Shown here: in pieces, positions 11,241 through 22,994 of the stretch
Position numbering within the stretch: position 1 is the stretch's first letter
How the letters are laid out: the number at the start of each line of letters is the position of its first letter
Source of the DNA: Arenicola marina
Lineage: Eukaryota > Annelida > Polychaeta > Arenicolidae
Length of the DNA stretch: 64,000 bases
Assembly (NCBI GenBank): GCA_964019135.1
Contig: OZ025256.1
Span: 1,488,001 to 1,552,000 of the forward strand
Reading direction: 5' to 3'
The notes under the pieces: generated by a model
The model's input: only the letters and a program-made list of their open reading frames with translations
Told to the model about the DNA's origin: nothing
Databases searched by the model: none
Position numbers and translations under genes: made by a program

Positions 11241-11738
11241 TGTTAGGGCCCAAAACGTCATAGTGACGAAAACGTCAGATCACACGGTCTGAGCCATCTA
11301 GGAGCAAATGTACAGTTTCACACTGTGCCTTGATCGCAGTGTTTGTTGACGGGGGCTATGAATATATGAGGCAGTAACTCTTCAGCTTCAGATATATATA
11401 TATGTAATATATCATAAAAGATAGAATATGGGTATCGCTCCCCCCCCCCCCCCCCTCCCCGCTCCCTTCGGGTCCAACCCTTGGAACCTTGTATTCCAAG
11501 AAACCTTAGAGTTCCTTATTTTCCTGCGCCTTAATTCGCAAATTTCGGCCTCCAGGAGGTCTCTAATTGTCAATCAATCAATCCTTTAGCCCCGAGTGGC
11601 CCCGCCCTGTCTCCTTCAGAAACGCCTCGCATGGTTGTGTGAGCGATAACCGGGATGGTTGAAATTAAACTTTAAACTGTATATTTCGTTCTACCAAGGT
11701 ATGACGTTTTGGTCACAATGACGTTTTGGGTTCTAACA
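11241..11738. mobile_element. 498-bp DNA transposon with about 35-bp TIRs
   Basis: The left end TGTTAGGGCCCAAAACGTCA (11241) continues TAGTGACGAAAACGTCA and is mirrored at the right by TGACGTTTTGGTCACAATGA with CGTTTTGGGTTCTAACA ending at 11738. Each TIR holds the CAAAACGTCA motif twice. The interior includes a C-rich run (11440-11457) and no transposase, so this is a nonautonomous element. Confidence 0.8.
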
Positions 11739-11739
11739 C

Positions 11740-12430
11740 ATGTATAAATAACAATAGTCTTAATACATGAAATAATATTAAAGATGATAAAAGTACGCTG
11801 CGCAAGGCTACATCAGAGATACAGCGAGTATAGACAAATATCTGCTTCTAATAGTAGCCTATTAACAATATAAATTTCCATCATATTAATTATACTATAT
11901 CAATTGCTTTGTTCTCTGATATTTGCATCTCTGATATATAATATTATGCGTACATCTTTGTTCAATGTACATTCACAAGCATCGCGGAGTTTTATCTTTC
12001 CTCAGGTTTCTAACACAGTCTCTATATGTCTATAACGCAATCTTTACATAATCTATATATATTCCCTCATTACACTCTCGAACGTGCCGTCCTTTGTCTA
12101 TTTCTAATACAGGAGTAGGTAGAGCTTCGAAATTTGGCGAGTATAGGCCTAGAACTTCAAACGTTTTCGCAACAAATAAGCACATTTTAGATCTTTCTTT
12201 AATAATAACTATAATATTCTATAATATAACTTTCTAATCATATACGTCAACGCGTTTTATTATTAAAGGGTTTCATTTGTCAATCAAGGCTTTGCCTGAT
12301 TTTGATTTTGTGGTTTTTTCAATGAATGCATGGCTGGTGACTTAACCATGATCATAATCAAGTAAAGGCATGGAAAAATACAGGACTTTTACATTATCGA
12401 TGAATTATATCAGTACAATGCCCCGATATT
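11740..12430. other. AT-rich stretch, no gene seen
   Basis: Low-complexity AT-rich DNA with many short TATATA runs. No open frame, structural RNA or element ends recognised. Confidence 0.5.
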
Positions 12431-12575
12431 GAAACCTGCCACTAAAATAGCGAAACACCCTATATGTCGCCGGCTGTGTCTCCGTGCATTGAAACCTGCC
12501 GGTTTATCAGTGAAACATCTTTTTCCGGCCGTGTCTCAGTCCAATATGTCCCGGTATTGAAACCTGCCGGCACAA
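12428..12575 (+). repeat. Three spaced ATTGAAACCTGCC repeats
   Basis: The 13-mer ATTGAAACCTGCC occurs at about 12429, 12489 and 12555, each followed by related GTGAAACA or GCCGTGTCTC phrases. The period is about 60-66 bp, a short decayed tandem repeat. Confidence 0.7.
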
Positions 12576-12689
12576 TAACGGTCGATGACCACTTTTGCGA
12601 CCTCATGAACAACAGCCAATCAGTTGCGGTGCACTTACGTTGCTGTTTGCGAATGCATGTTGAGATGTACAACGATTTCTGCGGGGGCA

Positions 12690-12960
12690 AGGGGTATTTC
12701 CGTCCCTCGGGAAGGGAGTTTTCAACTGGGAATGGAGTATTTTTTTAGCCGACAGTCGCGATCAAGGTTTTTTTTAATAATCGGGAATTTTAATATTAAG
12801 TAACCGTAAGTCGGGAAATCGATAGTTTATATCACGTATCCGCCCTTCCTATGTATATTGGGAGTTATTATTTTTAATTCTTCGATCGTGACCTGGGCTG
12901 AGTATAAGGAAATGTATACTTCTTGATCAGGGAAAACGACCCCCCCCCCACGCACTCCCC
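12690..12960 (+). repeat. Dispersed repeat with CTGGGAATG motif, copy 2
   Basis: Diverged copy of the element at 3340-3720, with the same motif order and also ending in a C run (12943-12951). Confidence 0.55.
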
Positions 12961-13028
12961 AAGTTAATATGCCTTTGTTTGTGACTGATATAAGTATCCA
13001 GGACTACCCTCCTTATGCTTACACACTT

Positions 13029-13185
13029 CAGTGGCGGATCCAGGAATGTGTGAAGGGGGGGGGGGGGGCGCCAGACCCCATGTGAGAATATTTTCCATAA
13101 AAAACGAAATTGTTCCTCAACAATCAGTGCTTGGCTCGTTCCTGAAAGGGGGGGGGGGCGCCCCTCCCCCCTGGATCCGCCACTG
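13029..13185. mobile_element. 157-bp MITE with CAGTGGCGGATCCAGG TIRs
   Basis: Perfect 16-bp inverted ends: CAGTGGCGGATCCAGG (13029-13044) and CCTGGATCCGCCACTG (13170-13185). CACTT flanks both sides (13024-13028 and 13186-13190) and may be a 5-bp target-site duplication. The interior consists of G runs and a GGGGGCGCC-type palindromic core. Confidence 0.85.
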
Positions 13186-13817
13186 CACTTAAAACAGTTT
13201 ATTCCCGCTATTTCTTTTTTCTTATGTAACCGGGTAGGTTCGGAGTCTGTCGGAAGATGTCGGACAGCTCCGGACAGTTACCTGCATCGGAGTGATGCAC
13301 TCGCGCAGTGATCCGCCTCTGTGGTGGTCGGGCGGCTTAGGCAGTCCCGTTACCCACAATCCTTAGCGACCCAGACAAAACCGCGCTGGGTTTGAACTGT
13401 AGCGTCAGTTTGGCTGCGGTGTCTGGATCAGCGGGACGGTATCAACTTTAAGTTGTATTGGATCACCGCAGCAGCGAAATTGACCTAGATTACCGGTAAG
13501 GGTCTTTACTTTAGCCTGTATATCTCATTGTTTATATCCAGATTTGCTTTTACGTTTACGGGTATTAATATTGTTCTCCCGAAACGTGTTGTTGCTAATG
13601 CATTTACTCACACTGGAAGCTAACTATTGGTTTGTGTGTGTGTGGGCGCACGCAGAGACCCGAGGCTCTGCACACGCAGTCTCGCACAGCCAGTCGCTGC
13701 CCCAGCGAGCGGCACTGGTGTTGCATTGGACGTAGCTGTACGGCATCTGGGCGGGTGTACGCTTTTCGTGGTAAGCGTGAAGGCGTCAACAGGGTCCCGT
13801 GCGGGTTAAGCGTTGAT

Positions 13818-14107
13818 GTGGGTGTACGGTAGCCTGAATGTTCAGACAGTACAGTCTTGACCACAGGCACAGTAAATCAGTGGAGGGGGGAGGCCGCGTG
13901 GGGGGGGGGGGGGGGTAGGGGGCCCCACAACGCATACCAAAGACACGTGTCTTTAGTATGCGTTGTGGGGACCTCTACCCCCCCCCCCCCCCCCCCGGCC
14001 TCCCCCCTCCACTGATTTACTGTGCCTGTGGTCTTGACACTTTTTCTTGTGACTGTAAGCATCAGACTGTCAAACTGTAACGTCTGAACATTCAGGCTAG
14101 GTGTACC
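13818..14107. mobile_element. Large foldback element with G/C-run arms
   Basis: The sequence is an inverted repeat centred on AAGACACGTGTCTT (13941-13954). The left arm from about 13820 contains TGCCTGAATGTTCAGAC-like sequence, CAGTAAATCAGTGGAGG and a G run of about 16; the right arm mirrors all of these (C run, CCTCCACTGATTTACTG, GTCTGAACATTCAGGCTA). The right arm has about 30 extra bases near 14040-14080. Apparent open frames across it are arm artefacts. Confidence 0.85.
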
Positions 14108-14109
14108 GG

Positions 14110-15460
14110 TGTTTCATTTCATGTTTTAATATAGACCTATAACGATTCATTAGTAGGCCTACTATTGGCGAGCTTGTACTAAATTGGTTTAACCTGTCGT
14201 AAGTTGTCTTACCAGGCCGAGTATGTGGTTGTTGCCCAATTTAGCTATTGTGTTATCTGTCGGCTAGGACCACTCGTGGGCATGGTGTAGGCCTACGCCT
14301 GATGGGGCCACAACTTGATCTGTTGATGCGGCCGCCGATCGACAGCCAATAGGAATACAGTGGGGGGGGGGGGGGGGTGAGGTCGCCGGCCGTCTCGCCA
14401 GAGAGGTGTCTTGTGAGACCTGCATGGACCACTGCTAGTAAAGCTACATGTATTGCTTTTAAAGTCTTACGTACTTTTGCAACAAAAAACTCCTACACCA
14501 AAGAAATGCTATTAATTAAAAAAAAAAAACTGCTAACATGTCTAAATAGGCAACTCTGTATATAGATATTGTATACATATTATCAAATACAACATCAGTT
14601 AACTCAATATATTTTTATCTTTACCTTCAATGCATGCTTTTGTGAGAGATGATCAGAAAAAAATAATATGTCTGATACAATAAATGCATTTAAGACATGT
14701 TTGCTCATGGCATACATATACATGTAGCAACAGTTTATTCTCATGGACTGGTCACACATCTGCAAATAACTTCTTTTTGTTTTATAAGAATGTTTTTTTT
14801 TTTTCAAAATGATTGTATATTAGCCAGATTTGGGGACTTCATGTAGAAGAGTGTAGCTGTCAACTCAAACATCAACATTAAACCATTATTGTAGATTTTT
14901 TTTTTTAACATGTACATGTAGATATCATCTGGCCGGCCAGGTGCAGAAAAAGTGTGACATTTTGCTCATTTTATTTAATACAACATGGAATTTATTGTAG
15001 TTACACCCTCGTTAGAGTTGAGGTCGTAAGCGCTGTGCATCAGGGCTAGTTGTGTTTAGTCACTAGCTGTACTTAACCAGACTTATTCCCCACCGTCCTG
15101 GGCGAATGTTCCCCAACTTATCCCGTGCCAACGCAGGGCCGAGCGGTTTGTTTTTTTTAGAACAAAACGGACAGTTTGCGAAATAGCGCGCCGTTTATCG
15201 CCGCACAAGAATCACATGGCACGAACTGGCGGCGGTTGGCAGAACGTAAGAAAGTGGTAGAAGTCTGCGTGAATGGATGATAGTAAACTCATCACTTGGT
15301 TATTCTTGAGATCTTGAAGATTGCAACCATGGAATGTTGTGGACTTGACTTTTATTGTAACCTCCACCTTGGTGGTGGTTTCTAGTGATGTCAGAGTTAT
15401 AAAGCTGCCGTCTTACTCTTAGACTTAGTCTTAGTCTTAGATTAAGCACAGGTGCCTGTG
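14110..15460. other. No recognisable gene
   Basis: Contains a G run at 14361-14377 and several A/T runs. A CTTAGACTTAGTCTTAGTC mini-repeat at about 15417-15435 abuts the first long inverted repeat. No coding signal recognised. Confidence 0.45.
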
Positions 15461-15467
15461 ATTAAGA

Positions 15468-16031
15468 CTAAAGTCAAAGTCATAAATGCCGTAGACTCAC
15501 GTTTCGGCTCATATTTTCCGCGAATTTGGCGCGATCGCTCTAAAAATCACTGACCTGACAAAGCAACCCTGTGCAATTTTAATGATACCAAACTTACGTG
15601 TGTACTGTGAGCTTATCCTTTTTTAAGACACAAACAATATTTCTCCGTGCTGACACTCCATGGCATTGGCACGAAACGCAGTTTCGTAAACATACTAAAG
15701 CACACGTCATACAATGACGTAGTTGCCATGGCGCCGAACGTGCTCTGAGCTATATTTGCACCAGCCATGCGCGCCATGGCAACAGCCTTTCATTGTCTGT
15801 GATTTAGTCTATTTGTCACAGTGTCTGCTGCCAATGGAGTGTCAGCATGGAGAAATATTGTTTGTGTCTTAAAAAAGGATAAGTTCACAGTACACACGTA
15901 AGTTTGGTATCATTAAAATTGCACAGGGTTGCTTTGTCAGGTCAGTGATTTTTAGAGCGATCGCGCCAAATTCGCGGAAAATATGGGCTGAAACGTGAGT
16001 CTACGGCATTTATGACTTTGACTTTAGCCCT
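15468..16031. repeat. Long inverted repeat IR1
   Basis: Arms of about 200 bp (15468-15668 and 15832-16031) are nearly perfect complements around a 160-bp spacer. Example: CACGTTTCGGCTCATATTTT on the left and its complement AAAATATGGGCTGAAACGTG on the right. The spacer carries GTTGCCATGGCGCC and GCGCCATGGCAAC, a smaller internal hairpin. IR4 is a diverged relative with the same spacer motifs. Confidence 0.85.
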
Positions 16032-16032
16032 G

Positions 16033-16668
16033 GTACATGCCTCTTACTTAGGCTCTTACCACGCCCGTAAACGGAGCTAGGGTGAGAGCCATGCCGCTGA
16101 CACGCCGAAAACAAGAAATCGGCAGAAATCGCGGACCGGTGGCTCAAGTTGATGTTCATAACATAATAAATATACAGTGCCTACCCGACAATGTGCGCCA
16201 CGACGTTCCTAAAGCTTTTTGGACTTTCGTCGCACTTTTATTTCTTTGCTTGGTAATGTATTTTCTTGTAATCCAGACAATTTATTTCACCTCTCGCTTC
16301 GTTTTGAATGCTCCGCCGCTCGCCGGAAGTAAACAATCTTAGCGTGAGCACTCGCTGCCAGGTGGTGTTTGTTTACTTCCGGCGAGTGGCGGAGCATTCA
16401 AAACGAAGCGAGAGGTGAAATAAATTGTCTGGATTACAAGAAAATACATTACCAAGCAAAGAAATAAAAGTGCGACGAAAGTCCAAAAAGCTTTAGGAAC
16501 GTTGTGGCACACATTGTCGGGTAGGCACTGTATATTTATTCTGTTATGAACTTCAACTTGAGCCACCGGTCCGCGATTTCTGCAGATTTCTTGTTTTCGG
16601 CCGTGTCAGCGGCATGGCTCTCACCCTTGCTCCGTTTACAGGCGTGGTAAGAGAGGCATGTACCAGGG
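16033..16668. repeat. Long inverted repeat IR2
   Basis: Arms of about 305 bp (roughly 16033-16336 and 16367-16668) around a loop of about 30 bp. Each arm contains an 86- or 75-codon open frame with a hydrophobic run (FWTFVALLFLCLVMYFLVI). Because the two frames are the two arms read outward, they are probably by-products of the palindrome rather than genes. Confidence 0.85.
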
Positions 16669-16682
16669 CTAGATTTAGACGG

Positions 16683-17540
16683 TCAGGGTCTTGAAATCGC
16701 TCAGCGATTTGAAACCGCTCCACTTTAATCTGCCTAGTGCCACTTTGTGGGTGAATACCACGTCCAATCCTTATTATATTTGAATTCTACAAACATTAAA
16801 CTATCTATTTACGTATAGTTTGTTTCTTTAAAGAACTGCTGATGTCCACAATACCGGCGATATTCTGCATTTCATTTGTAACATGCGTGCAGCCATTTGA
16901 AGTGACAAGCAGCAAATATGTCAACAGATGGCGCTACAGGGCGGAAGTGACAAATTCCCCGGTTTTTACTGGTTTACCTCATACAATTTTGCTAGGCGTT
17001 CATGCTCGATCCAAGACGTGGTCATGCATCTCCACAATAAGAAAATGAGTGTCTTCTGGATGTGAAAATCACAACATGATGATGACATTAAGATTGAATG
17101 AAGCCTTGCATTATACTGTGCAATCTTTGTGTTCGTTATATCGCGATTTTCACATCCAGAAGACACCCTTTTTTTTTTCTTGTAGAAATGCTCGAGAATG
17201 TCTTGGGATCGGGCGCCTAGCAAAATTGCATTAGGTAAACCAGTAAAACCGGAGAATTTGCTGCTTCAGCCCTGTAGCGCCATCAGTTGACAAAGTTGCT
17301 GTTTGTCACTTCGAATGGCTGCGTGCATGTTACGAATGAAATGCGGAATATCACCGGTATTGTGGACATCAACAGTTCTTTAAAGAAACAAACTATAGGT
17401 AAATAGATAGTTTAAGGTATGTAGAAGTCAAATATAAGAAGGATTGGACGTGGTATTCACCCACAAAGTGACACTAGTCAGATTAAAGTGGAGGGGTTTG
17501 AAATCGCTGAGGATTTGCAGGCTGCACTTCAGGACCCTGG
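16683..17540. repeat. Long inverted repeat IR3
   Basis: Arms of about 400 bp (16683-17080 and 17135-17540), for example TAAACTATCTATTTACGTAT on the left and ATAGGTAAATAGATAGTTTA on the right. The arms have diverged modestly, with short indels. No transposase frame inside. Confidence 0.85.
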
Positions 17541-17640
17541 CCGAGCGGTAGCGAGGCCTGGGTTCATCAGGGCTAGTCAGACAGAAACTTGAAATATAAT
17601 ATGTCTCACCCCTCGGCTGCGAGGAAGAAAGGTGCGACTT

Positions 17641-18330
17641 AAAGTCGGTCATAAATGCTGTAGACTTATGTTTCGACCTATATTTTCTGTGATTGTGCTG
17701 CGATCACTCTAAAAGTCACTAACAATGTAACGTGAGAAAGCAACATTAAACTAATAGGCCTATAAGTAATATATAATAATAATATGGATAGGTGCTACCT
17801 AAAAAATGCGAGCATATTTTTATTAATTCAGATATCACCCCACTGTTAACTATAGATCGGTGGATCAGAAACTATATCAGTGATTTACCCTCAGCCCTAG
17901 AAAATGCTCTGTCGCAAAAATACTAAAACATACATCATAAAATGCTAGTTGCCATGGCGCTGAATGTGCTCTGAACAATAGATGTTCTTCATACTAACCA
18001 CAGAGACGCCATGGCAACTATAGATCCTTTCATTGTCTGATTTAGTCTATTTGCAAAAGTGTGTCTGCTGCCAATGGCTATGGAGTGTTAGCCAGCCATA
18101 TATAACCATTACAAGCATAGAGCTTTGTGCTTGTAATGGTCATATTTGGCTAAGTGTTAGCATGAAGAAATATTGTTTGTGTCATAAAAATGGATAACAT
18201 TGCAGTACAAATGTAAGTTTGGTATCATTAAAATGGTCTAGTGCTGCTTTCTCACATTAGTGATTTTTAGAGAGATCGCAGCACAATCACAGAAAGTATA
18301 GGCTGAAACTGATTTATGATTAATTATGGT
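17641..18330. repeat. Long inverted repeat IR4 (diverged relative of IR1)
   Basis: Arms near 17641-17750 and 18230-18320 complement each other (ATAAATGCTGTAGACTTATG; GATTGTGCTGCGATCACTCT). They match IR1 arms with substitutions. The spacer again contains GTTGCCATGGCGC and GCCATGGCAAC. A 61-bp palindromic element has inserted in it. Confidence 0.8.
18093..18153. mobile_element. 61-bp palindromic MITE with 8-bp TSD
   Basis: An imperfect palindrome whose arms share ACCATTACAAGCA / TGCTTGTAATGGT is flanked by GTGTTAGC at 18085-18092 and 18154-18161. The homologous spacer of IR1 lacks it (GAGTGTCAGCATGGAG), which gives the empty site. An 8-bp duplication is typical of hAT-mobilised elements. Confidence 0.85.
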
Positions 18331-18839
18331 GTATGTATTGATTGAACTAACAGTTCCGTGAAACTGAAACTGTAAAATCTGCTCTCTTAATAGTTTTACG
18401 GTTTTGAGCAAACCAGTTTTGGTTCTTCTCCTGTCCAACAGTCAGTTTCGCAAGCCCGTAAATAAGGGCAGTTTTACAGTCATAGGCACCTCTGGAATAG
18501 ACATTATTTGGTGTATTTACAAAATAACTGTATACAAGGGCTGGCAATGTGGTGTTGAACCAACTGGTACCTTGTGCAAACACATAAAAACAGCAGACAG
18601 AATGATATTATCTCTTTTGAGTGCAGAGATATAATCATTTTAGTCTTGAAAACAGCAACTTTTTTCGTCCCATTTCTTACAAAATTGATTTAGATGATCA
18701 TACAAATCACTATTTTCAAAATATTGGTTGAGAATGGAATGGCTTTCCACAGTGTAGTTTATACTTTTGCCTCTGATAATCATTCAACATTACATGTAAG
18801 CCAACTTGCCATAAAAAATGGGTTTCCACAAAACATGCA

Positions 18840-21030
18840 TTTTCCGTCAAATAAAAAGTCCTTTCCAACTTAATCTTATCTGATAATTAACTATTGATTT
18901 TAAACTAATGGATATATAGAAAGTCCATAAGTTATTGGAAGGAGTCCTTAAAAGAAAAAAATAAGTCCCCAGATAAAAGTACATACCATACAAGAGTAAT
19001 AAAACTCTGAACACAGTGACTCAAATTTCCGTCAAAATGTCCTTTCTGACACATGGATATTTCTTGTTTTGTTCTTAAACAGACACTGTATTTGAAACAG
19101 GAGTGCTTTTTTGAGATATCTTGTTGACTGCTTAATCTTTATAACATATTTCGGAATGTCTTTCTGCTTTAGAAAAAGTTTTATGACTTAAAGTGTGTCA
19201 AAGATCTGAATGTCCTTTCTGGCACATTGTATTTTTCTCTTCAAAGACATTAATTACAACTAAACATCCATTTCAGTTTGAAAAATAACTGTTGTTCAGA
19301 TAAGTACTAGCAACCTGTCTTCCTTTAAGTTTAGCTTGATTAAGGATATTGCTGTAAATTATCATTTTTCGGGAGTAAATGGTGGTAAAAACTTGCTTGA
19401 CAATCTTGACCAAATACCACAGAGAAATATATGAACTTTTCAATATGTTTCTGTGTTGTTTGGTTGACTCCACATTGATAGACTGATTTGCACATCAGTT
19501 TGGGTCCAGTTATAAGTTGTATGTATCACTATGCAGCAGCTATGACATTGGCAGTAAGTTTGTCGGAAAGGACACTTAATTTTACGTTGGATAACCTCTC
19601 TTTGGGTCCTTTCAGACCACTGTCCTGCATGACAGATGTTCTTGGTCCCTTCCCAGTATCACCTGCATGTTTTAATTCCTCTTTAGATGGTTTTGGCAAC
19701 TTTGATGAATAGCATTGGTGGTGATAGGATTGCTAGATGCAGTGAAAATGATATTTTTAAAGTGGGCAAACTCACACAGGCCCTGTCCAAAGAGTGGACC
19801 AAGTGATCACCAGACTGGGACAACTCCATGTGCCAATGGGCTGTGCGTGCCTGGCCATCAAGACCACACATGTACTGTATTGTTGTATATTCGTTATAGT
19901 GGCTGGCCTTGACCGAGTGGGGCAAAGTCATTCTGCCTGCTACATTGACTAAACTAGACCTAGAGGGGCCATGGTAAGTCATTCTGCCTGCTACCATACC
20001 GGGTATATTGGCTGACGTATGACTGAGCAGGGCAATGGAAAGCCATTCTGTTTGCTATATAGTAGCTGACATAGACTGAACGCAGCATTGAAGGGCAGTC
20101 ATTATGTGACTATATATGATGGCTGACATAGACTGAAAGCAATATATGGAAAGGGCGTCATTCTGCCGGTATATAGTGACCGCCAGAGACAGAGCAGGGC
20201 AAGCCATTCTGTCTGCTAGATAGTGGCTGACATAGACCAAGCAGGGCAATGTGAGTCAATTTGTCTGCTAGATAGCGACTGACATAGACAGGGCAGGGAA
20301 CTGGAAATTGTTCCTGTCAAAAATTGTCCTTTCCGACGCATTTGGAGCACATACTTATTAATTAGGAATTCAGTCTCCAAAAACACCACAATATGCATAC
20401 AGGTTTTTAATAGCAAGTAATAGTGGTTATATGCCATGAAGATCAGAATTTAGTGATGTTAGAGCTATGTTGAGTGCTTAATATGACCTATTGACTATAT
20501 ACCTGTATTCACATATATTGTTGTTCACATGAGGTTTTTAACAGATATGATCGTTTAAAATTAAAGTAATAAAAATGGTAATAGAATGCTAGTTATTTTA
20601 ACGCTATATGGTGATTTAAGTTGATTAAGCACCATAGCCGTTGATACTAAAATGTGTGGTCAAAAACATGTCCTTTCCGACATCTTCCATGTTGTTATAT
20701 GGGTTCAATTGAAAGCTACCAAGCTGGAGTTTACCTTACAATCACTGCACTATATAACAACATGTATAGTTTTACAACTTATTTTGAGGATTTATTATTA
20801 AGCTAAAAATATACATGTACTTTGCATAATTATGCATATGATAAATTGTTTGATGAATCATGGTTCATAGTCAGTGAAAGGCATGTTGCTTGCATGTTTA
20901 AGGTATATACATGTATGAAAATGTGTTTGTGTTATGCTATATTAAACTAAGACAAATTTGTCTCAAAATATACTGTCTGTCAAACAAATTTGTCCTTTCT
21001 GCATGATGTGAGGTCAGAAAGGACAGGTTT
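18840..21030. repeat. Recurring GTCAAAA-TGTCCTTTCYGACA motif
   Basis: The motif TGTCCTTTC(C/T)GACA, often preceded by GTCAAAAA, appears near 18858, 19035, 19210, 20327, 20670 and 20990, and inverted near 19562 and 21015. Several spacings are close to 180 bp or multiples. The region otherwise lacks genes and is AT-rich. It could be a decayed satellite or repeated protein-binding sites. Confidence 0.55.
19908..20310 (+). repeat. Minisatellite, about seven units of 48-65 bp
   Basis: Units begin GTCATTCTGCCTGCTA or GCCATTCTGTCTGCTA and continue TAGTGGCTGACATAGACTGA then GCAGGGCAATG. They are diverged, with different lengths, indicating an old tandem array. Confidence 0.85.
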
Positions 21031-22070
21031 TTTGACAGCTCAGTACAAGATTATGGCAAATATGCCCATGAAAAGAGAAATTGAAATTGAACTTTTGTGT
21101 CTATATAATGCCTAGTTTGATTCTGACAACAGTTGGCATGATCTAATGTGAGAATTGTGCATCGTGTATCTTCTTAAAATTCATAATAGACAAGAGTTTT
21201 TAAGATATTTTAAAACTGTTTTCGCTGTAGAAGCCATGCCATATATCTATCAAATAAGTCTGCATGATTTTATTTATGTTACTGAATACTTTGATGTTAT
21301 TTTCTATCAATTTCCTAGCCAATAACAGTATTTTATTATATTCACTGTTTCCCTGCTCAAAAGCTGATATTTTATTAGGAAAGGATTTTTTTATAATGTA
21401 ACATATTTCTCATGACACTAGAAAGCCTATACTACCACAATAAAACATAATTACACTTAAATAGAGAATTTTATTTTTTGACCCCAGTGAGACAAAAAGG
21501 TGCCCATGACTGTAAAACGGCCCATAACAATCTTTCAATGGTTCATGTGAGCAGGCAATCCTCTTTCGCTGTTTCAAGATTCATGACATTGAGTCTAGAC
21601 AGCTTTTGTAAAATTGTATTACCAGTCTGTTTTACCTTGTAAAGTTGCCTGTATTATATTTAATATTGGTATTACCTGAATACCATCGTTGTGAAACCCA
21701 CCACAGATTTTTAGGGGGAATATCAATTTAACGTTGGTAAATTGATTAGTCATTCATAACCATTACACAAATCAAGCAGGGAAGCAGTGTTAGATCATAC
21801 TAGCAAGCACATACCATTTGCAGTCACAACCCCCCACGAACATCGCTAAAGTGACTAAGCCTTCTCAAAATATCTATTACCGATAATGCAAGCAATAAAA
21901 CTAAAATTCTAATTTTATTTCCAGACGGGTGAAAGCACTGAGAACTAGCAGTGACAGTGGAGACCACAATTCGTCAGAATGGGTGGTCAAAGACCCATGA
22001 ACTTCACTGCTTCTTCTGCTGCTGCTGCACACAGGCAACAATGTCAACTCAGCATAGCTGTACGACAAGT
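21030..22070. other. AT-rich, no gene seen
   Basis: No coding or structured RNA signal recognised between the motif array and the 25-bp tandem repeat. Confidence 0.5.
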
Positions 22071-22073
22071 CGC

Positions 22074-22173
22074 AGGTCAGTCGGATCTATATCTTGAACA
22101 GTCAGTCAGATATATATCTTGAACAGTCAGTCAGATATATATCTTGAACAGTCAGTCAGATATATATCTTGAA
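22074..22173 (+). repeat. Tandem repeat, 4 x 25 bp
   Basis: Four copies of CAGTCAGTCAGATATATATC followed by TTGAA. The first copy has GGATCT instead of AGATAT; the other three are identical. Confidence 0.95.
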
Positions 22174-22539
22174 TGCTTTTATGTGCACAAACGCGTTCAA
22201 AAACACGAACATTCATTTCAATTTATGAAACACACATGCAGGGAGATAATAACAGACCTCCCGCTGCATCACAGATTTGTGCGTAGGTGTGTAGTTGACC
22301 AGTGTAGTAAAAATTAGATAATATGATAAAACGCAACAACTGCTATTACAGGGTCTCTCTGAGATGTACAAGAATCCCCTCTAATATTTTTGCCGGGGGG
22401 GAGGGAGGGGGGGCAATATTATATAATCATGGTACTTGCTCATGTTTGTGAGATTATATTGATGATTTTGTTTATAATGATTTTATGTCGTTATTTATGA
22501 TACTTGTCATAATTCGACATTGGTTACTTTCAGGGTTTC

Positions 22540-22700
22540 TTCACGTCTCTACTGGGTATTTCACATTTGAACCATACTTTATTACTCGCCTGATTTCTTA
22601 CTTTCAGGGTTTTATGGTATACATAAGTGTTCTTGATGTTTTACTGAAACATCTTTGACCGAAACCAACTGGTATGACACGAAATGGCCCCGGGACCTGC
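22540..22700 (+). mobile_element. Retroelement 3'-UTR fragment
   Basis: Shares TTTCAGGGTTTT, ACATCTTTGAC and GACACGAAATGGCCCCGGGA with 35555-35650 (there TTTCAGGGTTTTCGATAAAC and GACACGACATGGCCCCGGGA). This 3'-UTR style also resembles the LINE 3' ends at 23497 and 26826. Ends are not resolved. Confidence 0.5.
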
Positions 22701-22994
22701 TGCAGTGCCCATATTTATATTGCTTATTCCGCTGACTATTTAGTTGGCTCTTCCACTTACACCATCTTTAAGGGGCCAAATAACAACACTGAGTCTGCCT
22801 TGGCGAAACAAATAGTCCAAGTTTCCCTCTACCTTTGTGACCATAGGCCCAACATTATCGCACAGCATACATGAATGCCCATCTCAAAATGGTCTGGGGA
22901 TAGGCACGCTCGACTGGCTAACCATGGTGGTCCCGCCTACTAAAATGAATATTGGAATAAATAAGAGTGTCTTTATAACGGCAAACTCACAAGC

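Noticed and set aside
16082..16566. Two facing ORFs with a transmembrane-like segment
   Set aside because: They are the two arms of IR2 read outward, so the same sequence is counted twice. No start context or splice evidence supports a gene.
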